NCBI GenBank assembly: GCA_029834535.1
Contig: JAQMWT010000081.1
Span: 1 to 64,000, forward strand
DNA from: Chrysophaeum taylorii
Taxonomy: Eukaryota; Sar; Pelagophyceae; Pelagomonadales; Pelagomonadaceae
Direction of reading: 5' to 3'
Length of the DNA stretch: 64,000 nt
How positions within the stretch are numbered: position 1 is the first letter of the stretch; each line of letters begins with the position of its first letter. The notes under the pieces were generated by a model that worked only from the letters and a program-made list of their open reading frames with translations, was not told the origin of the DNA and ran no database searches. The position numbers and the translations under genes are program-made. This document shows positions 47,152 to 57,347 of the stretch, one piece after another.

Positions 47152-48156
47152 TCAAGCACACGGCCGTTTGTTTATTGTGGTTAAAGGTCGACTTCTAAGA
47201 GGGGTGTGTGGTGTGTGAAGGATGTGGGTTTGTTTATTGTCTTGGATGACGCGGTCAATGGCCGACGTGAGGTTGGCGTAGATGGCCCGGGCGGCGGCGT
47301 TCATCAAGTCCTCGGGTGTCGGCGGCGAGACTCCACGATCCGTGTGATGGTTGAGGCCAAGAACGAGGTCGTCGGGGTGGCGGAGCTCGGCTTGAACGAC
47401 CCGCTGCACCGCGAGGTCGTCGGAGATGCCGAGAAATGCGAACAACGCGCATTGGAAGTCCTCGTCCAGGAGCGTCGCGAGGTCGGCGATGAGAATGGGC
47501 GGCCAATCGGATGTCTCGTTGCGCTGCGCTCGCACCCACGAGTCAAAATGTGCCTGCACCCCGTAAGCATCGCGACCGAGCGCCGCCGAGCTCTGAAATA
47601 TCGCGCGATAAAGCGCGGACCCCTTCTTGTCGCGCCACGTCGGCGGCCGCTTCAAGCGATTGAGCTGAGTTTTCGATCGCTTTTCCCCAGAGCTCGGCGC
47701 GTGCCAGCACTCCCCGCAGCCCGCCTGGAGGTTGAAATAGTGCTGCAAGCTCGGCCATCGCCGCGCCGTACTCGCGACGGCTTTGGCCGGGTTGCCGACG
47801 ATGTACAGCACGCGGTCGAACGCCCACTCGACGCCTTGGCTCGACGTCCACACGACGCACCGACCCGTCGGAGACGTTTCGCACGCCCCGAGCCGCCGTC
47901 TCTGGACGTTGGCGTTCCCGTGCTTGAGGTTCGCCTCGCGGTTGAACCTGTTGTTGGTTGCAACGCCAGCCTTGTACAGCGCCTCCAACACGAGCGTGCT
48001 CGCCGATCCGCCGGGCGTGTTAACCAGAATGGCGCGCCGTCTTCCTCCGCCTGCCTTCTTGACCGTCATATTGTGGTGCTTTCGGCTGGCCGTATGCAGC
48101 TGGGGGTGACCCGCCGCGAGCGAAACCAAAAGGCAGCGGCAGCAGTGTCTGTGCAT
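47152..48156 (-). CDS. Sulfotransferase-like protein with repeat-derived C-terminus
   Basis: 334 aa, ATG at 48156. After an N-terminal hydrophobic stretch (CRCLLVSLAAG) the P-loop-like segment ILVNTPGGSASTLVLEALYKAG (about residues 43-64) resembles the PAPS 5'-phosphosulfate loop, in a variant form. RVLYIVGNPAKAVASTARRW corresponds to the 3'-phosphate strand with Arg-Asn-Pro replaced by Gly-Asn-Pro. ADLATLLDEDFQCALFAFLGI is the usual C-terminal helix block. Sulfotransferases move sulfate from PAPS to sugars or proteins in the Golgi. The last ~28 residues (from about DNKQTHILHTPH) are encoded by dispersed repeat 1 in reverse, so the C-terminus has been changed by that element. Confidence 0.6.
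   Translation of the reverse strand: MHRHCCRCLLVSLAAGHPQLHTASRKHHNMTVKKAGGGRRRAILVNTPGGSASTLVLEALYKAGVATNNRFNREANLKHGNANVQRRRLGACETSPTGRCVVWTSSQGVEWAFDRVLYIVGNPAKAVASTARRWPSLQHYFNLQAGCGECWHAPSSGEKRSKTQLNRLKRPPTWRDKKGSALYRAIFQSSAALGRDAYGVQAHFDSWVRAQRNETSDWPPILIADLATLLDEDFQCALFAFLGISDDLAVQRVVQAELRHPDDLVLGLNHHTDRGVSPPTPEDLMNAAARAIYANLTSAIDRVIQDNKQTHILHTPHTPLRSRPLTTINKRPCA
47171..47245 (-). repeat. Dispersed repeat 1, copy D (inverted, partly coding)
   Basis: On the minus strand it reads AACCCACATCCTTCACACAC, then CCCCTCTTAGAAGTCGACCT and TTAA, matching copies A-C. It overlaps the C-terminal codons and stop of the sulfotransferase-like gene. Confidence 0.75.
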
Positions 48157-48292
48157 CGCGGGACAACGCCCGAAAGAGGGTAAGCGATAGAGAAATAAAA
48201 CGTTCGTTCGGAACAGGTGGCCTTACGTATCACGGAAACAAGGCAGTTTCTGCGATCAGAAACCGCAGCCCTTCCCATCCAAAAACGAGAGG

Positions 48293-48973
48293 ATGTATCG
48301 CAATGGCGAGCGGCGGTTCTGGTCCATGTCGCGGCTGACGACGCTGCAGCACGTCGATTCGCAAGTCGTCCGTTTCGACGAGTGGCGCCGCGATGCGTCC
48401 AATGCGACACCACAGACGTTGGGCGAACAGATCGCGGGAAAGATCGACAAACAGTATTCCCAGATTGACGGTGACCTGGACAAGCGGAAGGCGATCCACG
48501 CGCGTCTCGACGACGTGAACGGCCGCGTCCAGGCTGCTCTCGAGGACACAACCAAGACTGTAACCAAGACGGTCCGTTTTCATCCAGACGTAGTCGTGCG
48601 TCGGTCCAAGAAGGCGCGGTCGGTGCCGCCGCGAAGCAGCCCCGAGGCGACGGCGTTTGCCCTCGGCGCTTCGGCGGCCTCGGCGCGCGAGGAACGCAAA
48701 CGCAGGCTGCGCGAACTGGCCGCCCTCGAGCAGCACGCAGATATAGACGACGACTCGCGCCTCGGGAAGCGCCAGGCTGAGATCGGCGATCTCCAACGTT
48801 TCGAACGGAAGGCGGCGAGGGAGCGCCGCCTCCGCGACCTTGAACGCCGCCTCCGCGACGCCGACTCCGAGACCCCTGGCTCCTACGACCCCCGCCTTTT
48901 TGCGCCGCACCCGCGGAAGGCGCGCGACGACTACATCGACTCCTACTGCAGGCCGCTCGAGTGGGCTTGCTAG
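48293..48973 (+). CDS. Charged coiled-coil protein, unrecognised
   Basis: 226 aa, ATG at 48293, stop TAG. Largely helical and highly charged; the N-terminal third reads SQVVRFDEWRRDASNATPQ and GEQIAGKIDKQYSQIDGDL, and the C-terminal half is a continuous coiled coil (AREERKRRLRELAALEQH, ERKAARERRLRDLERRLRD). It ends in a Pro/Tyr-rich tail (SYDPRLFAPHPRK). The pattern recalls small ciliary or cytoskeletal helical proteins but no family can be named. It is divergent from the sulfotransferase-like gene. Confidence 0.6.
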   Translation: MYRNGERRFWSMSRLTTLQHVDSQVVRFDEWRRDASNATPQTLGEQIAGKIDKQYSQIDGDLDKRKAIHARLDDVNGRVQAALEDTTKTVTKTVRFHPDVVVRRSKKARSVPPRSSPEATAFALGASAASAREERKRRLRELAALEQHADIDDDSRLGKRQAEIGDLQRFERKAARERRLRDLERRLRDADSETPGSYDPRLFAPHPRKARDDYIDSYCRPLEWAC

Positions 48974-49039
48974 ACGACGAGTGGCGTCTGGCAATATTTC
49001 TTAACTATAGTTGCGAAACCATCTGACCATCGTTATTGC

Positions 49040-49040
49040 A

Positions 49041-49084
<44 letters not shown>
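49040..49084. repeat. (GGC)n microsatellite
   Basis: About fourteen GGC units precede the BT1 transporter gene. It encodes nothing supported. Confidence 0.85.
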
Positions 49085-49085
<1 letters not shown>

Positions 49086-49216
49086 TGGATAATAATTATC
49101 TAGGGAGGCGGGAGTTGCGGTTGCACTGTAAAAATTTCACCAATTGCACTACAAACCTTTACCCCCTAAAAGAGTTCGGTGACGTCATAATCAATATCGC
49201 GGCCGTCTCCAACAAA

Positions 49217-50917
49217 ATGGAGGCCGAGCCGTTGCTTGCCAAGAAGGGGAAAGGTGTCGTCGTCGTCGAAGCTAGAGTAGTAGTCCCTTGGGGAAAAGAA
49301 GAAGAAGAAGAAAAACGAAAAAAGTCGCGGGTGGGCTTGTATCTCCAGTACTTGGCCGTCGGAATCGTGTACGGCGGCCTCCCCGCGACTTTGTACGGGC
49401 TGTTTCTGGGATATCTCAACGTAGAGGGGTACGTGTATTCGACCGCGGCGACCATCGTGTCCTTGCCTTGGAGTTTCAAGTTCTGCTTTGGCGCGATCAA
49501 CGACTGTTGGCCCTTGTTTGGGTACCGGCGCAAGTCGTACATGGTATTGGGGTGGACGCTATGCTTCGCGGCGCTCGCGAGACTAGCGATCATAAAAATG
49601 CCCGAGCCCTACTGGTGCGTCAACGCGTCGGGAGACGGGTACGTGAAGACGCGCGTGGATTCGTCGGGCGCAACGGTTGCGGCAGATCCGTGCAACGCGA
49701 ACGCGGCGAGCTCTGGCGGTAGGTTCGCGCTCTGGCTCATGGTCGCGTCGCTGGGGTACTGCGTGAGCGACGTCGCTGCCGACGGGCTCACGGTGACCAT
49801 CGCCAGATCCGAGCCCGCGTCGGAACGCGGCACGACGCAGACAACGGTTTATTTCGTGCGCACGCTCGGCAACATTTTGGCCGTCGCGATAGTCGGGCTC
49901 TGCTCGAGCTGGAAATACGAGGGCACGTTTTCCTCGTGGGGTATAGGGTTTCCGACAATCTGCGGGATCCTTGCCCTTCCAGCGGCCATCATGATCCCGT
50001 GCTCCTGGTTCCTCGTCGACGACCGCCGCGTGCTCGAAGAGGAGGAGGAGGACGACGACGACGCTAAGGTCGTCTTTCCGGCGGGATCGCCGCGGCGGCA
50101 GTACGCGCGCCGCGTCTGGGAGTTGCTGCGGAGCAAGGCCATGCTGTACGTCATTCTGTTTGAGATGGGTTATCCCCTCATCGGAGGCATCGCGACGACG
50201 GCGTCCGGCGAGGTCAAGAGCAACTGGGCGAACGTAAAGACGTTTCAAAACAGCCTCTTCTCCGTCTTCGGCCTTGGCCTCTTCGCGTCCGGGCTCTGGC
50301 TCGTCAAATCGCGATTCCTCCACAGCTCCTGGAGACTCATGACCCTCGTCACCACGGTTTTCCTCAATCTAATAGACATGCCCTTCTCCTTCCTAACCAT
50401 CTTCGACGTCGTTAGAAATCAGTACTTTTACCTCGGCGAGACCGTCCTCCTCGAGATTCCTTCCGCCGCCAACTTCGTCGTCGCTACCTTTGTCATCGTC
50501 GAGATGGCCGAGGGCGGCAACGAGGGCATTGTCTACGGCCTCCTCACCACGACGGCTAACCTCGGCTCCCCCTTTGCCAACGCCATCTCCAATCAGCTCT
50601 TCCGCCTCTTCCGACCCTCGCTCTCGAACCCGGCCAACTACATCGACGACACCCCGAAATTCCGACGAACGGTTGCCTGCTCCTTCGCCCTCTCCTACCT
50701 AGCCTCGTTCGCTTCCCTCGTCACGCTCCCCCTCCTCCCGGACCAGAAAGACGAGGCCCTCGCTCGCAAACGTAAGTGGCCGCGACGCGATGCCTACGCC
50801 TACATCACCATCGCCCTCGTCGCCTTCGGCCTCGTCTACTCCGTCACCGTCAACATCCTCGCCATGTTTCCCGCCACCGTGTGCCTGCGCCTGGCGGGCG
50901 GCGACGGCTGCTCCTAG
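49217..50917 (+). CDS. Folate-biopterin (BT1) family MFS transporter
   Basis: 566 aa from the ATG at 49217 (upstream in-frame codons have no ATG). Twelve hydrophobic segments are present. The family marker after helix 2 is FGAINDCWPLFGYRRKSYMVLGW, matching BT1-type 'D..P..GyRRr.Y...g'. Later blocks include LMVASLGYCVSDVAADGLTV and RSEPASERGTTQTTVYFVRT, and FNYLYLGE-like YFYLGETVLLEIPSAANFVV. BT1 transporters move folates or biopterin in kinetoplastids, cyanobacteria and plastids; they are common in photosynthetic protists. A cytosolic acidic loop (EEEEEDDDD) lies in the middle. Substrate cannot be told from sequence. Confidence 0.88.
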   Translation: MEAEPLLAKKGKGVVVVEARVVVPWGKEEEEEKRKKSRVGLYLQYLAVGIVYGGLPATLYGLFLGYLNVEGYVYSTAATIVSLPWSFKFCFGAINDCWPLFGYRRKSYMVLGWTLCFAALARLAIIKMPEPYWCVNASGDGYVKTRVDSSGATVAADPCNANAASSGGRFALWLMVASLGYCVSDVAADGLTVTIARSEPASERGTTQTTVYFVRTLGNILAVAIVGLCSSWKYEGTFSSWGIGFPTICGILALPAAIMIPCSWFLVDDRRVLEEEEEDDDDAKVVFPAGSPRRQYARRVWELLRSKAMLYVILFEMGYPLIGGIATTASGEVKSNWANVKTFQNSLFSVFGLGLFASGLWLVKSRFLHSSWRLMTLVTTVFLNLIDMPFSFLTIFDVVRNQYFYLGETVLLEIPSAANFVVATFVIVEMAEGGNEGIVYGLLTTTANLGSPFANAISNQLFRLFRPSLSNPANYIDDTPKFRRTVACSFALSYLASFASLVTLPLLPDQKDEALARKRKWPRRDAYAYITIALVAFGLVYSVTVNILAMFPATVCLRLAGGDGCS

Positions 50918-50956
50918 TGCGAGCAGCAACCTGCTCACATTCGACGACGACAACGA

Positions 50957-50992
<36 letters not shown>

Positions 50993-51163
50993 AAAATATG
51001 CCCCCAACCAACAACGAAGAGGTGCTGGCGTAACCGTTCGTCCTCCTCCTCCTCCGGTTGTTCAAAGGAGCCCAACCATAATAACCGCCGTGAGAGATTT
51101 CCAAACAATCCGGACCGGTCCGTTATCCGTCCGTTGCAGTTGCCGAAGAGAAGGGTAGGGGTG
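50918..51163. other. Intergenic region with (TTC)n tract
   Basis: TTC repeat at 50960-50991. No gene. Confidence 0.55.
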
Positions 51164-52219
51164 ATGTGGACCCTATTAGTGATCGCAGCAGCAGCACCAG
51201 CAGCAGCAAGGCCCTTGGCAGCAGCAGCAGCTGCCGCCGAGGCGCTCCCGCGGCGGGTTCCGGGGCGCGGCCTCGAAAACGTGACGTATCTGCACATTCC
51301 AAAAACGGGGAGCACCTTCGAGAACATCGTGTTCCGTAGCGCGTGCCGGTGGCAGACGCCGCCCTTCATAGAGGCCGTGACTGTGAGCGAGTTCGCGCGG
51401 AGCCATTGCCCGCAGGCCTTCGAGCACTTTACGAGCGGGCACCGACCCCTCGCGAGAGCGCCGGCGCCGCGCAAGGTGTTTATCACGATCCTGCGCAAGC
51501 CGTGGAAGAGGGTGTACTCGGGGTTAATGCACAACTTCCACGATTGCCGGAGGCTCCAGCGCCGCGTCACGATCCAAGAGAACGACATGTCGCGTCGCGC
51601 CGTTGCGTTTTTTGAAAACCTGACCAACTCGGACGTAGCGGAGTACGCGAGCTGCGTCGGCGGGTGCGCGGTGAATATGTTGGTCGGGAGAACGTGCGGC
51701 GCGCCCGCGGCGAACGGCGAGGTCGCCTGGGCCGTCCTCGCCGAGTTCGACTTTGTGGGGATCTCGGACTTTTGGGATCTCACGTTGCGATTGTTTTCGG
51801 AGACTTTTGGGGTGCCGGTGGTGAAAACCGATCGGCTCCAGCTGCGGTCGCGGACCTACTCCTCACCGCAGAAGTGGATTCCCGCGATGCTGCAAAAGGC
51901 CCACCTCGTCGACAATCACCTCTACGATCGCGCCGTCGCGAGATTTTTGGACGATCTCGAACGCGCGGCCCACGGTGCCTTGGACCTTGGGACGGCGCGG
52001 GACGACTCGATCGAAAAGAGCCGAGAGTGGACGACCGACCTGATCGCCCCGTCGATGCACGGCCCGGGATTCATAACGACCTTCAACGGCTCGGAGGCCC
52101 TCGTCACCTACGGCCACGCCCAGTCTTCTTCTTCTCCTCCTACGACCAAGAAGAAGCAGCGACGACAACCGCCGTCCTCGCGTTTCAAGCAGCGGCTTAG
52201 GAGTCGTAGTTCTTCGTAA
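51164..52219 (+). CDS. Type II membrane sulfotransferase (Sulfotransfer_2-like)
   Basis: 351 aa from the ATG at 51164, which starts a signal-anchor (MWTLLVIAAAAPAAARPLA). The PAPS 5'-phosphosulfate loop is YLHIPKTGSTFENIVF (~residue 42) and the 3'-phosphate strand is FITILRKPWKRVYSGLMH, both close to the carbohydrate sulfotransferase consensus (hIPKTGGT..., lRdP..R..S). A FVGISDFWDLTLRLF block matches the C-terminal part of the fold. The expected role is Golgi sulfation of glycans. The C-terminus is basic and Ser-rich. Its last 23 bp overlap the convergent downstream gene's stop. Confidence 0.82.
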   Translation: MWTLLVIAAAAPAAARPLAAAAAAAEALPRRVPGRGLENVTYLHIPKTGSTFENIVFRSACRWQTPPFIEAVTVSEFARSHCPQAFEHFTSGHRPLARAPAPRKVFITILRKPWKRVYSGLMHNFHDCRRLQRRVTIQENDMSRRAVAFFENLTNSDVAEYASCVGGCAVNMLVGRTCGAPAANGEVAWAVLAEFDFVGISDFWDLTLRLFSETFGVPVVKTDRLQLRSRTYSSPQKWIPAMLQKAHLVDNHLYDRAVARFLDDLERAAHGALDLGTARDDSIEKSREWTTDLIAPSMHGPGFITTFNGSEALVTYGHAQSSSSPPTTKKKQRRQPPSSRFKQRLRSRSSS

Positions 52220-52661
52220 AGGCGGCCCGGAGCTGGGCGCTCGCTTCCTTTTGTCGCTCGCGCTCGTGACGAACAATGTCGGCGAGCTCGTGCTTGGCGC
52301 GTTTGAGGTCGCGCTTCGGGCGCGCGTTCGTCTTTGCCAGATCGGGGGGGCCGCCGACGATCCACCAGGGCGAAAGAGGCGAGCACGGCGTCGACATACG
52401 AGGGGCTGGGGCGAGCCCGAACATCGTCGGGCTCTTGCGTGGCGCCTCGGGTGACGCCTCTTTTTTCGGAGGAGGGGGGGGGGGCGGCGGCGGAGGCGGC
52501 GGGGACGCCTCCACCGACCTCCGAGGATCGACGTCTACCGAGTACAGTTCGAACGGCGCCGCCGGCAGAGGCGCGGGCGCCATCGCCTCGCTGAGCTCGT
52601 CGGCCGTAAGCTTCGACAGCTTCCTTGGCGTGCGACCTCGCGACGACCATAACGGCTCCAT
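52197..52661 (-). CDS. Pro-rich protein, unrecognised
   Basis: 154 aa, ATG at 52661. The N-terminus is MEPLWSSRGRTPRKLSKL; a run of 12 prolines (~residues 54-65) precedes a segment with WWIVGGPPDLAKTNARPKR and a helical, charged C-terminus (HELADIVRHERERQKEASAQLRAAF). No domain is recognised. The converging 3' end overlaps the sulfotransferase gene by 23 bp. Codon bias fits a host gene. Function is unknown. Confidence 0.5.
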   Translation of the reverse strand: MEPLWSSRGRTPRKLSKLTADELSEAMAPAPLPAAPFELYSVDVDPRRSVEASPPPPPPPPPPPPKKEASPEAPRKSPTMFGLAPAPRMSTPCSPLSPWWIVGGPPDLAKTNARPKRDLKRAKHELADIVRHERERQKEASAQLRAAFTKNYDS

Positions 52662-53459
52662 TTTCTCGGCCTCTTACTTTTAGGCAGGGTTTAAGAGTAA
52701 ACCACTCAAAGGTTAAAGGCAGGGTTAGGGGGTTCGCCTGCACCCCCTCCACTGAATGAATTGAATGCCTGGGGAAAGTCGATAGACGTCAAAAGGGGCT
52801 TCCAACTGGCCAGTTCGCCGCAACTGAGGCCACCCCAGTAGCTCCAGCAATCGTGATACTATGCTGCTCCCCCCCCGGCTGATGAGCGTGAGCAGGAACA
52901 GGCTGCTCGAGTGTACGTAGAAATCCTCCAGGTAAAATCGCGTGAAAGCGAACCCAACCCACCCGACAATGTGGTTCCTCCGAAGAGAAATCCTGTCCAG
53001 CACACGGTACGCCGTTTAGGCGGCTGGTTGGCCGTCGGCGACAGTCGGCCCGTCGTCAATCGGCGAGCTCGTCGGTGAAAACGCCCATGTCCTCTGGGAA
53101 AAAGGTGCCTCCCGCCATTTCTTCCTTCCTCATATTTTCGTAGGCGTCGAGCTCGAAGCGCCAGGAGCCAGGTTTGGTGCCTTGAAAAAAAAATTCGGAC
53201 GATGTACTTTGAGCTAACCGGAGATGCCGTCGTCGTGGCCGATGAATATTCATCCAGTCCAAAGTTTTCTGCGGCCATCCTTTGCATTCGCATCCGATAC
53301 GGCCTCAATCTCGCCTGGGATCCAATAGGCCCCACGTTTTCCCTCGAGCTCCCACAACATCTCGACAACTCGCTGGCCAACAAGAGAGTCGACAATCGAA
53401 GGCAGCAGCTGGTCTCGCTTCGCCACTCGCTTGCGCTTTGCTCGCTTTGTGGCCAGAGC
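52662..53459. other. Degenerate region, no intact gene
   Basis: Several short minus-strand frames (52725-53003, 53056-53262, 52859-53395) look protein-like in pieces, for example WVGFAFTRFYLEDFYVHSSS and SWRFELDAYENMRKE, but are separated by stops and frame shifts. I could not place them in any family. Near 52690-52730 GCAGGGTTTAAG and GCAGGGTTAGGGGG are TTAGGG-like. Confidence 0.4.
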
Positions 53460-53535
53460 TAACTAACTAACTAACTTCAGACGTCTCCCGAGCACGGGAG
53501 CCAGGCCGGACCGGCAGGAGCCGGTACGGAATCAC
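53460..53535 (+). repeat. Dispersed repeat 2, copy 2 (hairpin-bearing)
   Basis: Matches 15593-15666. In this copy CTCCCG AGCA CGGGAG (53485-53500) is a perfect 6-bp stem with a 4-nt loop. It ends in GGAATCAC, after which similarity stops. Confidence 0.8.
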
Positions 53536-56340
53536 AGAGGAATATCACGCAGTTGGGGCAGAGGCGAGGGACGAGGACGGACTTGTTGATGGTGGACCGC
53601 CACTGCGGACCGCGGTCTTGTGCGAGGTCGTGTAAAAGCGTCGCAGGCCGCGGACGTGTTCGTCCACGAACAATCGACCTGTCCGTCGCGTTCTGCCCAA
53701 CCGAGCGAACCCCATCCCAGCGCGAACTTTCCGGGTGCTAACCGGCCAGCCCGGGAGGCGAGCAGGCACCGTCTCACTCCGGGACGGCCGGGGCCGCCGC
53801 AGGGAGCAAGCGTGTTAGGCGCCGTCCTCCATCGCAACCAACGGTTAGCGAGCGATCGCAGGGTTGTGGCCAGAGCAGCCCCGGCTTTTTCCTTGAACTT
53901 GGCGTCGCGTACGAGGCGCCGAGCGTCCAGGGCCCTGCGCTTCTGTGTTGCCGTACCAAGCACCGGCGGCGGCCGTCGCTGCGGAACAAGAGGCTCATCC
54001 GTCAATGCCAGCCTCTCCATTTCGATCTTGCCGTAGATCCGCTTGAGATGCTTGGTTTAAAAGGCAACATTCGCTTCTGAGCCAAACTGCCCGACCAGTT
54101 CGTCCTTTGTCGAAGTGCAGGACTTGGGCTTGAGGTCACCCAGGCCCATTCCGTGGGTGTAGCGAGCAACGTTGCTGACGAGCGTCTTGCATCGACCACT
54201 GTTGCTACAGAGCCTGGCGAGTTCGGCGTCGAGCTTTCTTTCCAACTCTGCGGCGTGGTTCGTCCCTCCAGCTCCTGGTTGCTGACAAGGGGCACCTTCT
54301 CGAAGGCATCCATGGCCCTCCTCATGTCGTTTACGGCTCGATCGAGCGCCGCCGCGATCCTTTCGGCATTTCACGCACGGTGCCGATCGATCGCTGCTTG
54401 GCGACGAGCGGCGGCTTTCGCCATGTAGTCCAGCCGCCGCCCCATTCGCGCTGCTTCAATCACGGCCGCCACAGTCTTGTCGTCGTGCCGGTCGAGACGA
54501 CCGGGGGCGGAAATTCCTTCCACCACTACCACCACTGTCTGTTCCTTCGGCAGCGGCGGTGGCTCGGTGCTGACGCTTTGCGACATGCGCATCGGCCCGC
54601 TCTCGGACGCTTTCCAAGGCCGCCGCTGCGTTGTCGGTCGTCCCGACAGCACCTGCAAGACTGCGAACGTCACCAATCGCTGAAATTCCGTCCGCCGAAC
54701 CATGAAGCTTCACGTACACGCCACAGAACACTGATCGAGGGTGCTCTGGATGTCGCTGAAGCGGGCTGAAAAATAGCCTGGGATTCGCCGTGTGCGGTCT
54801 GCTCGGCGAGCTCGGTGGTGCCGATGGTCCAGTCTCGAATTCCATGGTCGCCTTCGATTCGGAGTTGCGTGCCGATGAGCTCCTTGCCGTCGAGCGGCGA
54901 CGCGTTCGATTGGAACGCGCGCACCTCGCCCTCGCTGAGGTCGAGGGCTAAGAGGAGCTCGTGCAGACGCCCCATCTCGCTTCGCAGGTTGCGGACGAAA
55001 CGCAAGGACGGGAGCTCCATCTCGGCGGCGCGCTCTTCCCAGATGAACGCAATGACGATCGAGGCGTTGACTTCAGAGACCTCGGACGGTGCGACGCGCA
55101 ACGCCAACAGACGCATACAGAGGTGTCGCACCCACGGAGGCCAGGCCTGGCCCTTGCCAGCACCGTGTCGGCCGCGGCATGGAACTCTGGCGACTCGCTT
55201 CTCGAGCTCGGCGACGCGCGCCCGTAGTCGATCGATCTCCTCGTCCCGCGCTTTAAGCTCGGCCTCGGCTTTGTCGAGCTCCAGGGCGAGCTGCTTCGCA
55301 TCCCTGTTGACGTCGGCGTAGCCGCGCTGGAGCGGGCGCGTCTACGCCGGGTTGCATTTTTTAGCCAGCTGTGCCTTGGTCCGCTCCGTCGCCGCTGCCG
55401 CCGCCTCGGTCGCTGCTCGCTTCACTTTGGCGCGGGCGTCGGCCGCCGCCTGCTTCTCTTCAGCCGCCGCCTGCAGAGCGCGCTTCCGCTTCGCCGCAGC
55501 AGCCTCCTCGCTCCGCAGACGCTAGACCACCTTGAGTTGTTGCTCTCGACGGGCCGCCTCCAGGGCCTCGGCATCAGCTCGGTCAGCGACAGCTGCCGCA
55601 GCCTCCATGGACTCGGCCTTCTCGACCTCGGCCTCGAAGGCCTCTTCGCTTGCCACCATAACGGCACTTTCGGCCGCGGCGGCGCAGCGTTGTTGGGACG
55701 CCGTTGCTGCATCGAGCTGCAGGACCTTGAGCCGTTCCACTACCACAACTGCCTCCGCAGCTCAGGCGACTGCGATTGTGCTGGCTGCAGCGCAGGCGGT
55801 CGCCGGTGTAAAGCGGTTGATCGAGCGCGACAGGCGACGGCGTTCTCCTTGTCCGACGCGGACGCCGCTCAAGGAGCGTGACGTTGGAGACGCCGTTGGC
55901 CACGAGAGTGACCGAGCTCGTTGCCGCGTCGTAATTGAAGCCTCTGGTCGGCAACCGCCTCAGCGTAGACTACGACGCCCGCCGAAAGGTTGCCAATCGC
56001 CTCGACTCGATCGCCGGGCCGGATGTCCGTCTTCGAGCACGTCGTCAACGCAGCCGAGATGCGCTTCTTGATCTCAAGAAGCACAGGCCGAAGGTCGGCG
56101 TGCTTCTGGGTAAAGTCGTTGCAGCAGCAGGGCTTACTGCAGACGAAGAATTGAAGGGGCAGCTTGCCCTCGATGCCGAGCACTCGTTCCAGGTGAATCG
56201 CCTTGCCCGGATCCTCAGCCCCAGCAACACTCTCCTTCCGACGGAGGTTGGACCGGCGTACGCGCCGCTCGGTCGGTTTCCTTGACCGGTTCTGCGAGCC
56301 TACAGCCTCGGGGGGTTCGGTGACCGTATCAGGCAAGATC
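53536..56340 (-). pseudogene. Decayed Ala-rich coiled-coil protein, possibly element-derived
   Basis: Minus-strand frames in sequence from 56336 down to 53540 look like parts of one protein broken by at least five frame changes or stops. They are: a region around 56336-55869; an Ala-rich coiled coil (EAFEAEVEKAESMEAAAAV, 55640-55540; then KRKRALQAAAEEKQAA); a second coiled coil (ELDKAEAELKARDEEIDRL, near 55290-55220); and a block with WPPWVRHLCMRLLALRVAPS and FVRNLRSEMGRLHELLLALD (55140-54930). It ends with AAVIEAARMGRRLDYMAKA (near 54470-54420) and further helices. The conserved-looking WPPW block after a coiled coil is distinctive, but I cannot name it. It is bounded on the left by dispersed repeat 2. 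A decayed mobile-element protein is one possibility. Confidence 0.4.
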
Positions 56341-57347
56341 TGAACGGGGCAGCCGGGGCCGCAGCCATCGTCCTATTCGGCTAAAAGTGCCAAAACTTGA
56401 TTTGAGCCTGGCGCCTTTCGATTTGAGCAAGGGTTTCGCGCTCATCAGTGTCAGAAAAGTACTACCTACTAATTTTGCCCCGTAGAGGACACCAAATGCT
56501 TACCCTCATCACAAGTTCAGCGACGAGAAAAGAAAAATCGGAACTTCAAATTGATCCCTTCTGATTGCTGACATTTTTTTCTTCGCCGTTAGCGAGCCAC
56601 GTACGTACTTTAAACGGCGGAATCCAAACTTCTCGTATTGGTTTCAGAAAGGTGTTGAAGAAGGGAATGTCTTTAAATGTCGACTGTTGAAGGGAATGTC
56701 CCTTCTTCTTCCTTCTTGATTCGAAGTATAGTGGGCATAACGGCCCACAAGACCAAACCACAACTTGACAAGGAGGAAGGAAGGAAGGAGCCTTCCGTTT
56801 GCCCCCACCAGTACCAAGCAGAAAGATTGTAGTTGGTCGTAAGTTTGAGTGACGGACGGACAGACGGACGGACAGACACAAGGCGAAGTAGTAGCATGCA
56901 CATGTGCGAATGAAAGATCCCCCCCCCCCCCACCGACGAGGCGCGAGGCGCATCGGAGAGGCTCGGCTCCGGGAGTGGCTCCAGGAGTGGTGAGGCCGGG
57001 GTGGACGAGATGGTCTCAGAGCGAACACAATCGAAAGAGAGACGAGAAGGACATACGAAGCACAAAGGACGAGGTGAGAATTTGGCGGACGGACGAGAGC
57101 GTCGCTCAGCATAGGGTGCTGGTATCATCACGTACACGGGATAGTAGGGCGTGGGTATTCCCCTTGTTGATGACATTTTTTCGGTCAGGGGCGTGTGCGA
57201 TACCACACAGATTCCGAGAAGTGTGTGGGACCGTGGCTTGGGGGGTTGTGCACGGCGTGATGCGTCTTGGGAGGTTGGGAGAGACGACGGGAACGGGAAC
57301 GGACTGGACAAAATTTATGCTTGGGTGGTGGAACTTTTTTGTTTTTT
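56341..57347. other. Intergenic region, nothing supported
   Basis: Contains GACGGACAGACGG-type simple repeats near 56852-56878 and a poly-C run near 56921-56932. Open frames on both strands read through these and carry no recognisable domain. Confidence 0.5.

Noticed and set aside
56546-57311. Minus-strand ORFs with hydrophobic stretches
   Set aside because: They read through simple repeats (SVRPSVRPS from GGAC-type repeats) and a poly-C run, with no domain or codon bias.
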